A DNA stretch of 64,000 bases from CAZFGK01 sp964518635 (GCA_964518635.1 CAZFGK010000015.1:17552-81551), one strand, 5' to 3'. Shown: positions 46,225-54,926, numbered from the stretch's first letter. A program made the numbers and translations. The notes: generated by a model not told the origin, from the sequence alone.

Positions 46225-46689
46225 CTAGAGATCAATAGGGAGCGCGAGTTGCTTATAGTGAAGTGACAAAGACGGAGATTCATGGACTAGCTTACAAATT
46301 GCTGCCATGTGATAGTTCTCAATGCTGGCCACAAAGTCGAGGCATCTTCCTGGCGGCCTGAACACATACCGGTCCGCAAAATCCTGAAACAGTCCTTCTT
46401 TGAGATTTCTGATATTGATCGCCGTTTCCTTTTTGAACTGTTGGATAGATCCGGATTCGAAAAGATAATACTCATTGTGAAAAATCGGATTGGAGCGAAG
46501 CTTTTCTACCTGAGAAGTTGGCAGATAGAAATAGGACTTCCCTTCCTTTGACTGCCCTCGCATAACCAGGAGGTATTTGTCGCGCATGTCATTTTCTGAA
46601 AAACGAAAACCCTGACAATGAAAAAGAGCCCCGTGTACAAACAGGGCTCGAAACATTACATGACGACTAGAAGCCGATAGATCAATCAT
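46225..46689 (-). CDS. Putative toxin of a Panacea toxin-antitoxin pair
   Basis: 154 residues from ATG 46689, which overlaps the antitoxin stop (ATGATTGA). No membrane segment. The centre (FRFSENDMRDKYLLVMRG, KSYFYLPTSQVEKLRSN) resembles a small beta-barrel such as in PemK-like toxins, only loosely. The tail includes VFRPPGRCLDFVASIENYH. Position directly after a Panacea-domain gene is the main evidence. A terminator-like hairpin lies in its first codons, so a start at MRDKYLL further in is possible. Confidence 0.5.
   Translation of the reverse strand: MIDLSASSRHVMFRALFVHGALFHCQGFRFSENDMRDKYLLVMRGQSKEGKSYFYLPTSQVEKLRSNPIFHNEYYLFESGSIQQFKKETAINIRNLKEGLFQDFADRYVFRPPGRCLDFVASIENYHMAAICKLVHESPSLSLHYKQLALPIDL
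46621..46649 (-). promoter_or_regulatory. Terminator-like hairpin at the toxin 5' end
   Basis: On the minus strand the stem gagccc (46649-46644) / gggctc (46631-46626) is followed by ttttt. It lies 33 to 60 bases past the antitoxin stop, inside the predicted toxin frame, and could lower toxin expression relative to antitoxin. Confidence 0.4.
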
Positions 46690-47227
46690 CTGATAATTGT
46701 TCCAGTAGCATTGCTTCGTAGGCGTTCTTGCACTTTTCTGGTTCTTCAGCAAAAAACAGCTCGTAGTCCATCTTACCGTTTTGTTCACAATTCACCCATG
46801 CGGAATGCTGGTGAGTTTCGTCGATAAGGGCACCGACATGCAATTGACCTTTTGAGGCAATGATTTCTTCGATCGATTCAACTTCTCTTTGGGACAAGAA
46901 ATCGGTGTTCGGTTCTGTTAACGTGGAAAATACAGGATGTTTTCTTGTCGATACCGGAGTTGGTTGAATTGGAAGGAATGGATTTTTGCCGTCAAGTATA
47001 CTCTTGAGAATGTTATACGATTCTGACGGTACAGGTCCGAACTCCATGCTTATGTAGGTATCACAGAGTATTGGCTTGCCAAATTTTCTTAAATGGTGAC
47101 GATCAATAAAATAGAGCAATTTGGCGGACTTGAGAATATCAAGGTCACCAACTTTTGTCGCGAGAATCTGCATCACAGCGACAAACTTGTTTCGATCATA
47201 CTGCTGACTAAATCTCGAAAGTGACAT
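46682..47227 (-). CDS. Panacea (DUF4065/SocA-like) domain antitoxin
   Basis: 181 residues. The N-terminal domain has the Panacea pattern: NKFVAVMQILATKVGDLDILKSAKLLYFIDRHHLRKFG in parts (KFVAVMQIL, SAKLLYFIDRHHL), then ISMEFGPVPSESYNIL. Known Panacea proteins neutralise diverse toxins or act as proteolytic adaptors (SocA). It is followed immediately by a small gene of unrelated sequence, the expected order for such pairs. Lengths and the 8-base overlap support co-translation. Confidence 0.8.
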   Translation of the reverse strand: MSLSRFSQQYDRNKFVAVMQILATKVGDLDILKSAKLLYFIDRHHLRKFGKPILCDTYISMEFGPVPSESYNILKSILDGKNPFLPIQPTPVSTRKHPVFSTLTEPNTDFLSQREVESIEEIIASKGQLHVGALIDETHQHSAWVNCEQNGKMDYELFFAEEPEKCKNAYEAMLLEQLSDD

Positions 47228-47463
47228 CTACTGCGATCCTTGGTATTTTCCTGTAAACTTGATTCTGCTTAATATATAACCAATATCGACAATTTATGCT
47301 CCATACCTGTTGGAAAAATGTGATACTGGATTGCCTACAACTCACTCAAAGTCGCTCTCCTTGTAACTTTCAGTGTAGCAGTAATTTACACTGCCAGCAC
47401 CCCAACTACAGTTTCATATCGGACTGAAATCTACGGGCATTTCCTCTTGGTAAGACACTCGTC

Positions 47464-48024
47464 CTAAAATGCCCATTTCTCTCGGGCGATAACTTCCTGT
47501 ATCTCTTTGCGAGTTCGGACTGCTTCATCTTTCTTGCGAGTTCGTTCATCGAGTTGATCAAGTGAACCGGGATAGCCGATCATCACGACACAAAGGACAT
47601 CGACATCAGAAGGAGCACCGATGATCTCTTTCATCTTGAGTGCATCCCAACCAGCGGTCGGATGTGCCATGAGCCCTTCTTCGGTGACACCCAAGAGCAG
47701 TGACATCGTCCCCATTCCGGAATCGAAGTGTGCATACTTGAGTCCATTGTCAGGACGTGTCCAGTCGTCTGCCTCTTTTGCACAGACAATTGCAACCAGC
47801 GGCGCAGCGGCAGCCCATTCATTCCCCTTATCCATGGCTGTCATGACACGTTCAAGTTGGGCTGATTCTGTTACAAAAATAACTCGCCATGGCTGTTTAT
47901 TCCCGCACGAAGGGGACCACCTGATTCGTTCGCTGAGGCGCTCGATGACATCTTCTGGTACAGGCTTATTCTGATAGGCCCGTTTCGACATCCGTTTCAT
48001 GAAAAGTGTATTGCTCAAATCCAT
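47464..48024 (-). CDS. Nitroreductase family protein
   Basis: 186 residues. FMN-binding signs: MKRMSKRAYQNKPVPEDVIERL, RWSPSCGNKQPWRVIFV and MGTMSLLLGVTEEGL, ending DVLCVVMIGYPG. It reduces quinone- or nitro-type compounds with NAD(P)H. The C-terminal part has a charged segment (ERTRKKDEAVRTRKE). It stands alone. Confidence 0.9.
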   Translation of the reverse strand: MDLSNTLFMKRMSKRAYQNKPVPEDVIERLSERIRWSPSCGNKQPWRVIFVTESAQLERVMTAMDKGNEWAAAAPLVAIVCAKEADDWTRPDNGLKYAHFDSGMGTMSLLLGVTEEGLMAHPTAGWDALKMKEIIGAPSDVDVLCVVMIGYPGSLDQLDERTRKKDEAVRTRKEIQEVIAREKWAF

Positions 48025-48216
48025 CTTATCCTCGGTTTCATACTTTTGTCGGCCGCCCCTGGCAATTCAAATCAGAGTCAGTTTTGGGCAGTTATGTCAG
48101 TATATCACTCTTGAGTCATCACTGTACAGCCCAACCGTACGATTGTCTGGCGGAATCTGTCAGTGCCTCTGATTGCTGTGATTGACATCCCCTCTGTTCG
48201 GGGGTTCATTCGTTCT

Positions 48217-49203
48217 ATGTTTGTAGACTACGTAGAAATCGAGATAACCGCCGGACATGGCGGGGCGGGGTCGGTTCACTTTCATACCGAGAAGTTTATC
48301 CCTAAGGGGGGGCCGGATGGGGGGGATGGTGGTCGAGGGGGGGATGTGATCATGATTGCTGATCCGAATCTCTCGACGCTGCTCGATTTTCGCTATCGGA
48401 AGAAATATGAAGCAGAAAACGGCCACCCCGGAGAAGGGGGGCAACGCTCCGGCAAGGCCGGGGAATCGGTCACTATTAAAGTTCCGGTTGGGACCGTAGT
48501 GAAGGATCTTAACACCGGTGAATCAGTCGTCGATCTGGATAAACCGCATGAACCGGTGGTGATAGCCACTGGTGGTCGTGGCGGAAAGGGGAACTCACAC
48601 TTCAAGTCCTCCACCCATCAGTCGCCACGATTTTCTCAACCCGGCGAGCCGGGGATTGCGCGAACGCTCGGACTTGAGTTGAAGCTATTAGCCGATGTCG
48701 GACTGGTTGGTCAGCCGAATGCCGGGAAGTCGACCATTCTTGCCGCCTTATCTGCAGCACGCCCAAAGATCGCTGATTATCCCTTTACGACGCTCGTACC
48801 GAATTTGGGAATTGTTCCGTTTCGAGAATTCAAGTCCTGTGTGATGGCCGACATTCCGGGTCTAATCGAAGGGGCATCGCAGGGGAAGGGGCTGGGGCAT
48901 CAGTTTTTGCGTCACATTCAGCGAACTCGTGTGCTGCTCTATATCATTGATGTGAACGAGCCGGATATTGTCGCTACTCGTGAATTGCTGGAACGTGAGA
49001 TGGGGGATTTTGATTCGACATTGTTGACGCGCCCTTCCTTTACGATTCTGACCAAGATCGACACCGTCGATGACAAGAAACTGGCTTCGATTCTCAAGAA
49101 ACTTCCGAAGGACTATCTTGCGATTTCGGCAGTAGCCAGGCGGGGGCTTGATACATTGTTGCAAAAACTCGAAGGAAGGCTCGATGCGCTCGGCCCAGCT
49201 TGA
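48217..49203 (+). CDS. obg: Obg/CgtA GTPase
   Basis: 328 residues from ATG 48217, chosen because the family begins MFVDYVEIEITAGHGGAGS. The glycine-rich Obg fold (GGPDGGDGGRGGDV, GGRGGKGNSHF) precedes the G domain: VGQPNAGKSTILAAL, FTTLVPNLGIV, MADIPGLIEGASQGKGLGHQFL, and TKID. It is an essential late 50S assembly factor. The usual rplU-rpmA partners are absent. Followed by dprA with a 20-base overlap. Confidence 0.95.
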   Translation: MFVDYVEIEITAGHGGAGSVHFHTEKFIPKGGPDGGDGGRGGDVIMIADPNLSTLLDFRYRKKYEAENGHPGEGGQRSGKAGESVTIKVPVGTVVKDLNTGESVVDLDKPHEPVVIATGGRGGKGNSHFKSSTHQSPRFSQPGEPGIARTLGLELKLLADVGLVGQPNAGKSTILAALSAARPKIADYPFTTLVPNLGIVPFREFKSCVMADIPGLIEGASQGKGLGHQFLRHIQRTRVLLYIIDVNEPDIVATRELLEREMGDFDSTLLTRPSFTILTKIDTVDDKKLASILKKLPKDYLAISAVARRGLDTLLQKLEGRLDALGPA

Positions 49204-50287
49204 TCAACTTACCGCAACGCTGGCGCTGCTCATTGTTCCGGGAGTTGGTCGGGCACGCGCGAATCGTCTGATTGCTCAATTTGGTTCTGCAGCGGCAGTT
49301 TTTGATTTACCCATAGCTGAAATAGAAAAGGTTGCATCAATCGGTCGCGGGGTGGCCTCACAGATTCATGCCTTTGATTCTTTCGACAAGGCAGAGGCAC
49401 ATACTGAGAAGATCAAGAAACTTGGGTGGAAAGTTATCTTCTCTGGTGACGCCGCCTATCCCCCGGGCTGGCGTCAACTCAACGATGCACCACCGGTGAT
49501 TTTCTCTCTTGGTCATCCTGTACCATTCGACAAGCCCTCCATTGCTATTGTCGGCACTCGTCACTGCACTGATTTCGGCCGTTCATTCACTCACAAACTT
49601 GCTGGTGATCTTGTTGATGCGGGATTGAATGTCATCTCCGGCATGGCGCAGGGGATCGATTCTGCGGCACATCGCGGTGCACTTGAAAAAAATGGATTCA
49701 CCGCAGCGATCTGGGGGACACCGCTGAATGTTGTCTTTCCTGCTGCAAACCGTGGGCTTGCAAAGCAGTTGGAAGAAAGTGGTACGATTTTTTCAGAGTA
49801 TCTGCCAGATGAAGAAGTCCGCGATATCAATTTCCCAGAGCGTAACCGATTGATCTCCGGGATGAGTGAAGCGGTGATCGTGATCGAAGCGGGTGAAAAA
49901 TCGGGAGCATTGGTCACCGCCGAGTTGGCTCTCGAACAGGGGAAGGAATTGTTTGCCGTTCCCGGTTCACTTGCGCAGAAACAGAGTATCGGAACGAACA
50001 GAATTATCAAACAAGGGGCACATCTGCTGACCAGTGTCGATGACCTCTTCGCGCAATTGCCGCGACTAAAGGGGACCGTCGTCGCACGAAAGTCGCAGAT
50101 ATCTCATGATCTGACCGGAGCGGAGAAGCAGATTGTAGAACTTCTCTCTGACGGTGCGCAGCAGATTGATTATCTTGCCCGCACCATGCAACTCCCGATT
50201 AATGAACTGTCTCAGTATCTTCTTGCGCTCGAACTCAAAGGAGTAGTGCAGGAAGTTGCCGGCAAACAATATCTGCTGGCGCAATAA
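49184..50287 (+). CDS. dprA: DNA processing protein DprA
   Basis: 367 residues from ATG 49184 (gaagg upstream), overlapping obg by 20 bases. Helix-hairpin-helix N-terminus (LIVPGVGRARANRLIAQFG), Rossmann core with AIVGTRHCTDFGRSFTHKLA, VISGMAQGIDSAAHRGAL, FPERNRLISGMSEAVIVIEA and KSGALVTAELALEQGKELFAVPGS, then a winged-helix tail. It loads RecA on incoming single-stranded DNA in transformation. This is the canonical copy; a diverged paralogue is at 27933. Confidence 0.95.
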   Translation: MRSAQLDQLTATLALLIVPGVGRARANRLIAQFGSAAAVFDLPIAEIEKVASIGRGVASQIHAFDSFDKAEAHTEKIKKLGWKVIFSGDAAYPPGWRQLNDAPPVIFSLGHPVPFDKPSIAIVGTRHCTDFGRSFTHKLAGDLVDAGLNVISGMAQGIDSAAHRGALEKNGFTAAIWGTPLNVVFPAANRGLAKQLEESGTIFSEYLPDEEVRDINFPERNRLISGMSEAVIVIEAGEKSGALVTAELALEQGKELFAVPGSLAQKQSIGTNRIIKQGAHLLTSVDDLFAQLPRLKGTVVARKSQISHDLTGAEKQIVELLSDGAQQIDYLARTMQLPINELSQYLLALELKGVVQEVAGKQYLLAQ

Positions 50288-50295
50288 GTCGATCG

Positions 50296-50580
50296 ATGGT
50301 TACTGCCACCGCTATCATCGTCAATCGCCTCGGGCTGCATGCCCGTCCTTCGGCGATGCTGGTCACCGCCGCTGCGAAATTCAAGTCCGAAGTCTTCTTC
50401 TCAAAAGATGGACTTCGTGTGAATGGAAAATCGATCATGGGGGTGATGATGCTCGCCGCTGATAAGGGCTCGGAGATTCTTATCGAAGTGGAAGGGCCGG
50501 ACGAAGCAGATGCCCTTGCAGCCATTGTCAAAGTAGTCGCAGGTGGATTCGGCGAAGGGGCCGATCAGTCGCTGGTGTAG
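50296..50580 (+). CDS. ptsH: Phosphocarrier protein HPr
   Basis: 94 residues. The phospho-histidine is His15 in NRLGLHARPSAML, and the regulatory serine position is kept as Ser46 in NGKSIMGVMML. It takes phosphate from Enzyme I (5664-7415). It starts 8 bases after dprA, so it is in the obg-dprA unit. No HPr kinase is seen in the window. Confidence 0.94.
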   Translation: MVTATAIIVNRLGLHARPSAMLVTAAAKFKSEVFFSKDGLRVNGKSIMGVMMLAADKGSEILIEVEGPDEADALAAIVKVVAGGFGEGADQSLV

Positions 50581-50855
50581 ATTCTCAGGAGTTCACACAC
50601 TTCATTTTTTCGCACGTAATAGAGAGTCCATGAAATGCACGAAGCGATTCGTGAGCACTTGCAACTGCACTACTTTTTCATGACGAAGCCGAATTCAATT
50701 CTTCCTCTAAACATTATGATACAGTGCAGATTTATATCGGTGTCGATTCGTTTCTTCTCGCTTGTCTAAGAGCATTGTCGAAGCAATTATCACATTAATT
50801 GTCTAAGAAACGGGATGTGCAAAGATAAATGCACATCGCAAAGAGAAGGACTTCC

Positions 50856-52106
50856 ATGATTTCGCGCGTACATTTTTCAAATATTCTAGTCGCATGCGGT
50901 TGTTCGTTTCTTTTCTCGATCACTTCATTTGCGGATGTCGAATGGAAATTCAGCGGACAAGTGCGCACCAGGTGGGAGATTGATCGAAAGACATTCTCCG
51001 GCTCAGTTCCGGCCAACGAATATGGATATCTGCGCACACGACTGGGTGTGATGGCCAAAGTGAACGAGAATGTGTCGGCATTTGTTCAACTGCAGGATAG
51101 CCGCGTAATCGGCGGTTCAATCAACGGCTCCCCCACATCCGGCACGACCAACGATGCAAAGAATGCTGATTTGCATCAGGGATATTTCAAGATCAATCAT
51201 CTCTGGGAAGGGGGTCCCGGTATGAAAGGGGGACGATTCGAAGTCAACATCGGCAACGAGCGGTTTTTCGGCGGTGGCAACTGGTCGAACGTCGGAAGAT
51301 CGTTCGAAGGAATTTCCCTTTTTTCAAGTTCAGAGACATTTGTCCCGTCCCTCATGTATCTCAAGCGGGTCGAATCGCCGGGAACAGGATTCTCCCCTAC
51401 GGAAGCATCCCTTTTTCTGCTGCATCTCTCCTTCCCGAAAGTAACAACCGATCTTCTCCTACTGGCCGATCTGGATAATCGGAACACACCATTCTCTGAC
51501 TTTCTTGAGCGGCGATATCATTTCGGTTTGTATACCAAACGCAACCTTGGCTCGTATCAAATCGAAGCAAATGGTGCTCTTCAAATGGGTGATCTTGCAA
51601 CCACAACCGGAACGGACGAAATCCTCGCCTATCTCATCACCGCCCAATTCGGAAGAGTTTTCGGGGCAACGCAAAAAGGACTCTTCGCACTTGGTGTGGA
51701 CTGGTCGAGTGGAGATGAAGTATCGACGACCGATCGGAATGAGCAGTATGACGACCTCTATTTTACCGGCCATAAATTCCGCGGATTCATTGATATCTTT
51801 GACACCCCTGGCACCGGAGGCCTCTTTGATGGATATCTCAGGCTTCTTGCTCCGCTGAATGCGGCGAATAGTGTGCGGATGCATATCGATGCGCACGCAT
51901 TCTTCTTTTCCCCCGGTTCTCTCCCCGCGAACAGAGATTTTATTGACGACAATCTGGGAGTAGAGTTTGATGCCGTCGCAACAATTACAAGTATCGCAGG
52001 CGTGCAACTCGAACTGGGGGGATCAATTCTCCTGCCGGGTAATGCCTACTTGAGCAATTCAGATCCGGCATACTGGGGGTATGGCGCGGTGATGGTAGAT
52101 TTTTGA
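50856..52106 (+). CDS. Outer-membrane beta-barrel (alginate-export-like) porin
   Basis: 416 residues from ATG 50856 (agaagga upstream). A signal peptide ends near SITSFA|DVEW. The body has alternating amphipathic strands such as KFSGQVRTRWEIDRKTF, YLRTRLGVMAKVNENVSAFVQLQDSR and NIGNERFFGGGNW (quoted in parts), and the last residue is Phe (GYGAVMVDF), the usual OMP end. Similar barrels lie beside nrf or other respiratory genes. Here nrfHA follows by 37 bases, suggesting nitrite or anion passage; inference. Confidence 0.78.
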   Translation: MISRVHFSNILVACGCSFLFSITSFADVEWKFSGQVRTRWEIDRKTFSGSVPANEYGYLRTRLGVMAKVNENVSAFVQLQDSRVIGGSINGSPTSGTTNDAKNADLHQGYFKINHLWEGGPGMKGGRFEVNIGNERFFGGGNWSNVGRSFEGISLFSSSETFVPSLMYLKRVESPGTGFSPTEASLFLLHLSFPKVTTDLLLLADLDNRNTPFSDFLERRYHFGLYTKRNLGSYQIEANGALQMGDLATTTGTDEILAYLITAQFGRVFGATQKGLFALGVDWSSGDEVSTTDRNEQYDDLYFTGHKFRGFIDIFDTPGTGGLFDGYLRLLAPLNAANSVRMHIDAHAFFFSPGSLPANRDFIDDNLGVEFDAVATITSIAGVQLELGGSILLPGNAYLSNSDPAYWGYGAVMVDF

Positions 52107-52143
52107 GAATCGATCTAAAAAAGGGATGAATTAGAAAACTCAA

Positions 52144-52620
52144 ATGTTTCATTGGACACGGTGGCAGATTGGTCTGTCTCTCTCACTCTTCTTTGCACTG
52201 CTACTACTCGGTGGCTTTACATTCCTCTATGCCCGAGGTGGGTCATATCTATCAAATGATCCGAAGGCGTGTGCGAATTGTCATGTGATGCGCGACATGT
52301 ACGACAGCTGGCAAAAGGGGAGTCATCATGCCCTCGCGACCTGCAACGACTGTCATCTCCCCCATGATTTTATCGGTAAGTATATCGCAAAGATGGAGAA
52401 TGGCTACAATCATGGTACGCGATTCACCATGCAGGATTTTCATGAGCCGATCATGATTCATCAGAAAAATAAGAAAATAGTCCAGGTCAACTGTGTGAGT
52501 TGTCATGAGTCGCTGATTGCAGAGTCAGTCGGTGCCAATCGTGGCGCACTGGTTGACCATGATCGAAGCACCGATTGCACACGCTGCCATCAACAAACCG
52601 GTCATGGCGCGTCTGATTAG
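52144..52620 (+). CDS. nrfH: Cytochrome c nitrite reductase small subunit NrfH
   Basis: 158 residues. One N-terminal membrane helix (LSLSLFFALLLLGGFTFLY) anchors four c-type hemes with CANCH (43-47), CNDCH (67-71), CVSCH (117-121) and CTRCH (145-149). It oxidises menaquinol and passes electrons to NrfA, which fits the men operon in this genome. Next gene is nrfA, 29 bases on. Confidence 0.94.
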   Translation: MFHWTRWQIGLSLSLFFALLLLGGFTFLYARGGSYLSNDPKACANCHVMRDMYDSWQKGSHHALATCNDCHLPHDFIGKYIAKMENGYNHGTRFTMQDFHEPIMIHQKNKKIVQVNCVSCHESLIAESVGANRGALVDHDRSTDCTRCHQQTGHGASD

Positions 52621-52649
52621 GAATCAAGGGAAGAGAAGGGATTTGATAT

Positions 52650-54053
52650 ATGTCGCCATCCACAAATCGTGTTTCAGGAAGTTTCCTGATCATTGCAGCA
52701 CTGCTCGGCGCAGGAATTGTCGCAGTACTGCTATTGCTTAATAACATTGCACAGCGCAAACAGGAAGCCGAGCAGATTGTATTTTCTATCGCGACGCTGA
52801 CCGATACTACTATCGACCCTGCCGAATGGGGGAAGAATTTCCCGCGTCAGTATGACAGCTATAAGCGAACCGTCGATACCGTGCGAACGAAATTTGGGGG
52901 GAGTGAGGCATTCCAGCATCTCGATGACGACCCAATCTGGCGTGATCTCTTTGCCGGGTATGCATTCGGTGTCGATTATCGTGAAGAGCGCGGGCATGCA
53001 TTTATGCTCGCCGATCAGGATACCACCGAGCGAGTGACACAATTCAAGCAGCCGGGCTCATGTCTGCATTGTCATGCCGCGGTGATTCCGGCATATCGTG
53101 CGAAAGGGCGTGAAGCTGGAGTGCCGGACAGTGACGCCGAAGCGCAGTTGATGGCCGGATTCGAAGCGGTCTGTCAGATGCCGTATGCGGATGCACGCAA
53201 ACTCGTTGATCATCCGATTTCCTGCGGCGATTGCCATGATCCGAAGAGTATGGCATTGCGTGTGACTCGTCCGGGTTTCATCAACGGCATCCGCCGACTT
53301 GCAGAGAGTGGTGTGCCACAACCTCATTTGCCGAGCATCACTCGCTGGCAAAATGGATCGCGGCAGAAAGCGTATGATCCGAATGTCGATGCAAGCCGTC
53401 AGGAGATGCGTTCTTTCGTGTGTGGTCAATGTCACGTAGAGTATTATTTCAAAGGGAAAGAGAAAGTTGTTACGTATCCGTGGCATGACGGGCTTCAGGT
53501 CGAGCAAATCGAAAGCTACTATGACTCAGTCGGACACAAAGACTGGACCCACGCACAAAGTGGATCCCCGCTGCTCAAGGCGCAGCATCCGGAATTTGAA
53601 ACATGGAGTCAGGGGATCCACGCACGCAACGGCGTCTCCTGCGCCGATTGCCATATGCCGTACTATCGCGAAGGAGCGGTGAAGATCAGCGATCATCATG
53701 TGAAGAGTCCGCTGTTGAATACGTCACGCGCTTGTCAGACCTGTCACCGGACAGAATCAGATGAGATGGTTGCTCGAGTGGAAGTCATACAGGATCGTAC
53801 GAAGAAGCTTCTTGATCGTGCAGAAATTGCTGTTCTCGATCTGAACAATGCCATCGCGCAGATGAAAACTGCCGGAGTCGATTCGCTCACCCTCGTGAAG
53901 TGTCGCGACATGCATCGTAAGGCGCAGTGGCGGCTGGATTATGTCTCGGCAGAAAACTCGATGGGATTCCATGCCCCGCAGGAGACAGCACGTATTCTCG
54001 GTGAGGCGATTGATTATGCTCGTCAGGGGATGATGGCACTGCCGAAGATGTGA
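52650..54053 (+). CDS. nrfA: Ammonia-forming nitrite reductase NrfA, CxxCH heme-1 type
   Basis: 467 residues with an N-terminal anchor or signal helix. Five c-heme sites: CLHCH (138-142), CGDCH (192-196), CGQCH (258-262), CADCH (331-335), CQTCH (362-366). Heme 1 has CxxCH where most NrfA have CxxCK. Active-site residues are otherwise kept: Arg114 in ERGHA, Glu264-Tyr265 in CHVEYYF, Lys310, Gln312 and His313 in LKAQHPEF. It reduces nitrite to ammonium in the periplasm. Its stop directly abuts the CRISPR array. Confidence 0.95.
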   Translation: MSPSTNRVSGSFLIIAALLGAGIVAVLLLLNNIAQRKQEAEQIVFSIATLTDTTIDPAEWGKNFPRQYDSYKRTVDTVRTKFGGSEAFQHLDDDPIWRDLFAGYAFGVDYREERGHAFMLADQDTTERVTQFKQPGSCLHCHAAVIPAYRAKGREAGVPDSDAEAQLMAGFEAVCQMPYADARKLVDHPISCGDCHDPKSMALRVTRPGFINGIRRLAESGVPQPHLPSITRWQNGSRQKAYDPNVDASRQEMRSFVCGQCHVEYYFKGKEKVVTYPWHDGLQVEQIESYYDSVGHKDWTHAQSGSPLLKAQHPEFETWSQGIHARNGVSCADCHMPYYREGAVKISDHHVKSPLLNTSRACQTCHRTESDEMVARVEVIQDRTKKLLDRAEIAVLDLNNAIAQMKTAGVDSLTLVKCRDMHRKAQWRLDYVSAENSMGFHAPQETARILGEAIDYARQGMMALPKM

Positions 54054-54054
54054 T

Positions 54055-54875
54055 CTTGCCGCGAGCGGCCATTCAAGTACATTTTTCCCCGTCCACTTCC
54101 GTAAAAAGATCGGGCTGGGGCTTGCCGCGAGCGGCCATTCAAGTACATTACCAGAGTTCATTCAGGCACTGGTGGATATGCTGGGGCTTGCCGCGAGCGG
54201 CCATTCAAGTACATTTCGACACCGGAGCTGGACGCATCGGCGAGAGCTGGGGCTTGCCGCGAGCGGCCATTCAAGTACATTGTGTCAAGTAGACCTTATG
54301 CTTTAGCACAAGCTGGGGCTTGCCGCGAGCGGCCATTCAAGTACATTCGTTCTGCGGCGGAATGTTCAACGATAAGGGCTGGGGCTTGCCGCGAGCGGCC
54401 ATTCAAGTACATTTGATCTTGTCGCTGACACCTTCATCAAGCGGCTGGGGCTTGCCGCGAGCGGCCATTCAAGTACATTATGTATGGCAACAACCATTCA
54501 GTGAAGTATGCTGGGGCTTGCCGCGAGCGGCCATTCAAGTACATTCCGGATAGGTCTTGACCACCCACGTCGGGTGCTGGGGCTTGCCGCGAGCGGCCAT
54601 TCAAGTACATTTTCTACCGTCATCTTCTCAACATCCGGCATGCTGGGGCTTGCCGCGAGCGGCCATTCAAGTACATTGCTTCGTTCCAGTGCCTGATCTA
54701 GTGCTGCGCTGGGGCTTGCCGCGAGCGGCCATTCAAGTACATTGAAGAAACAAGTGAACCCCTTCAAGACTTGGCTGGGGCTTGCCGCGAGCGGCCATTC
54801 AAGTACATTACTCTTTGAGGAGAGCTTTCTTCCTTTCGAGCTGGGGCTTGCCGCGAGCGGCCATTCAAGTACATT
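54055..54875 (+). CRISPR. Type II-C CRISPR array, 13 repeats and 12 spacers
   Basis: Repeats of 36 bases (gctggggcttgccgc...ttcaagtacatt) recur every 66 bases, ending at 54083, 54149, 54215 and so on to 54875. Every spacer is exactly 30 bases. Repeats 2-13 look identical. The first (54055-54083) keeps only the last 29 bases and abuts the nrfA stop, so this is the old end; new spacers should enter near cas2. Orientation on plus is set by the anti-repeat of the tracrRNA and the terminator after the last repeat. Repeat bases 9-14 (ttgccg) and 31-36 (tacatt), 16 apart, resemble a promoter. Confidence 0.98.
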
Positions 54876-54921
54876 CGATCCCGCTGTATCCTCTTCGAGG
54901 TCAGCGGGATCGAGCTTTTTT
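54875..54921 (+). terminator. Terminator directly after the last repeat
   Basis: The stem tcgatcccgctg (54875-54886) / cagcgggatcga (54902-54913), with an inner cctc/gagg pair, is followed by six Ts (54916-54921). The stem uses the last base of the last repeat. It should end the plus-strand pre-crRNA just before cas2, and it occupies the presumed integration (leader) side. Confidence 0.85.
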
Positions 54922-54926
54922 GCAGA

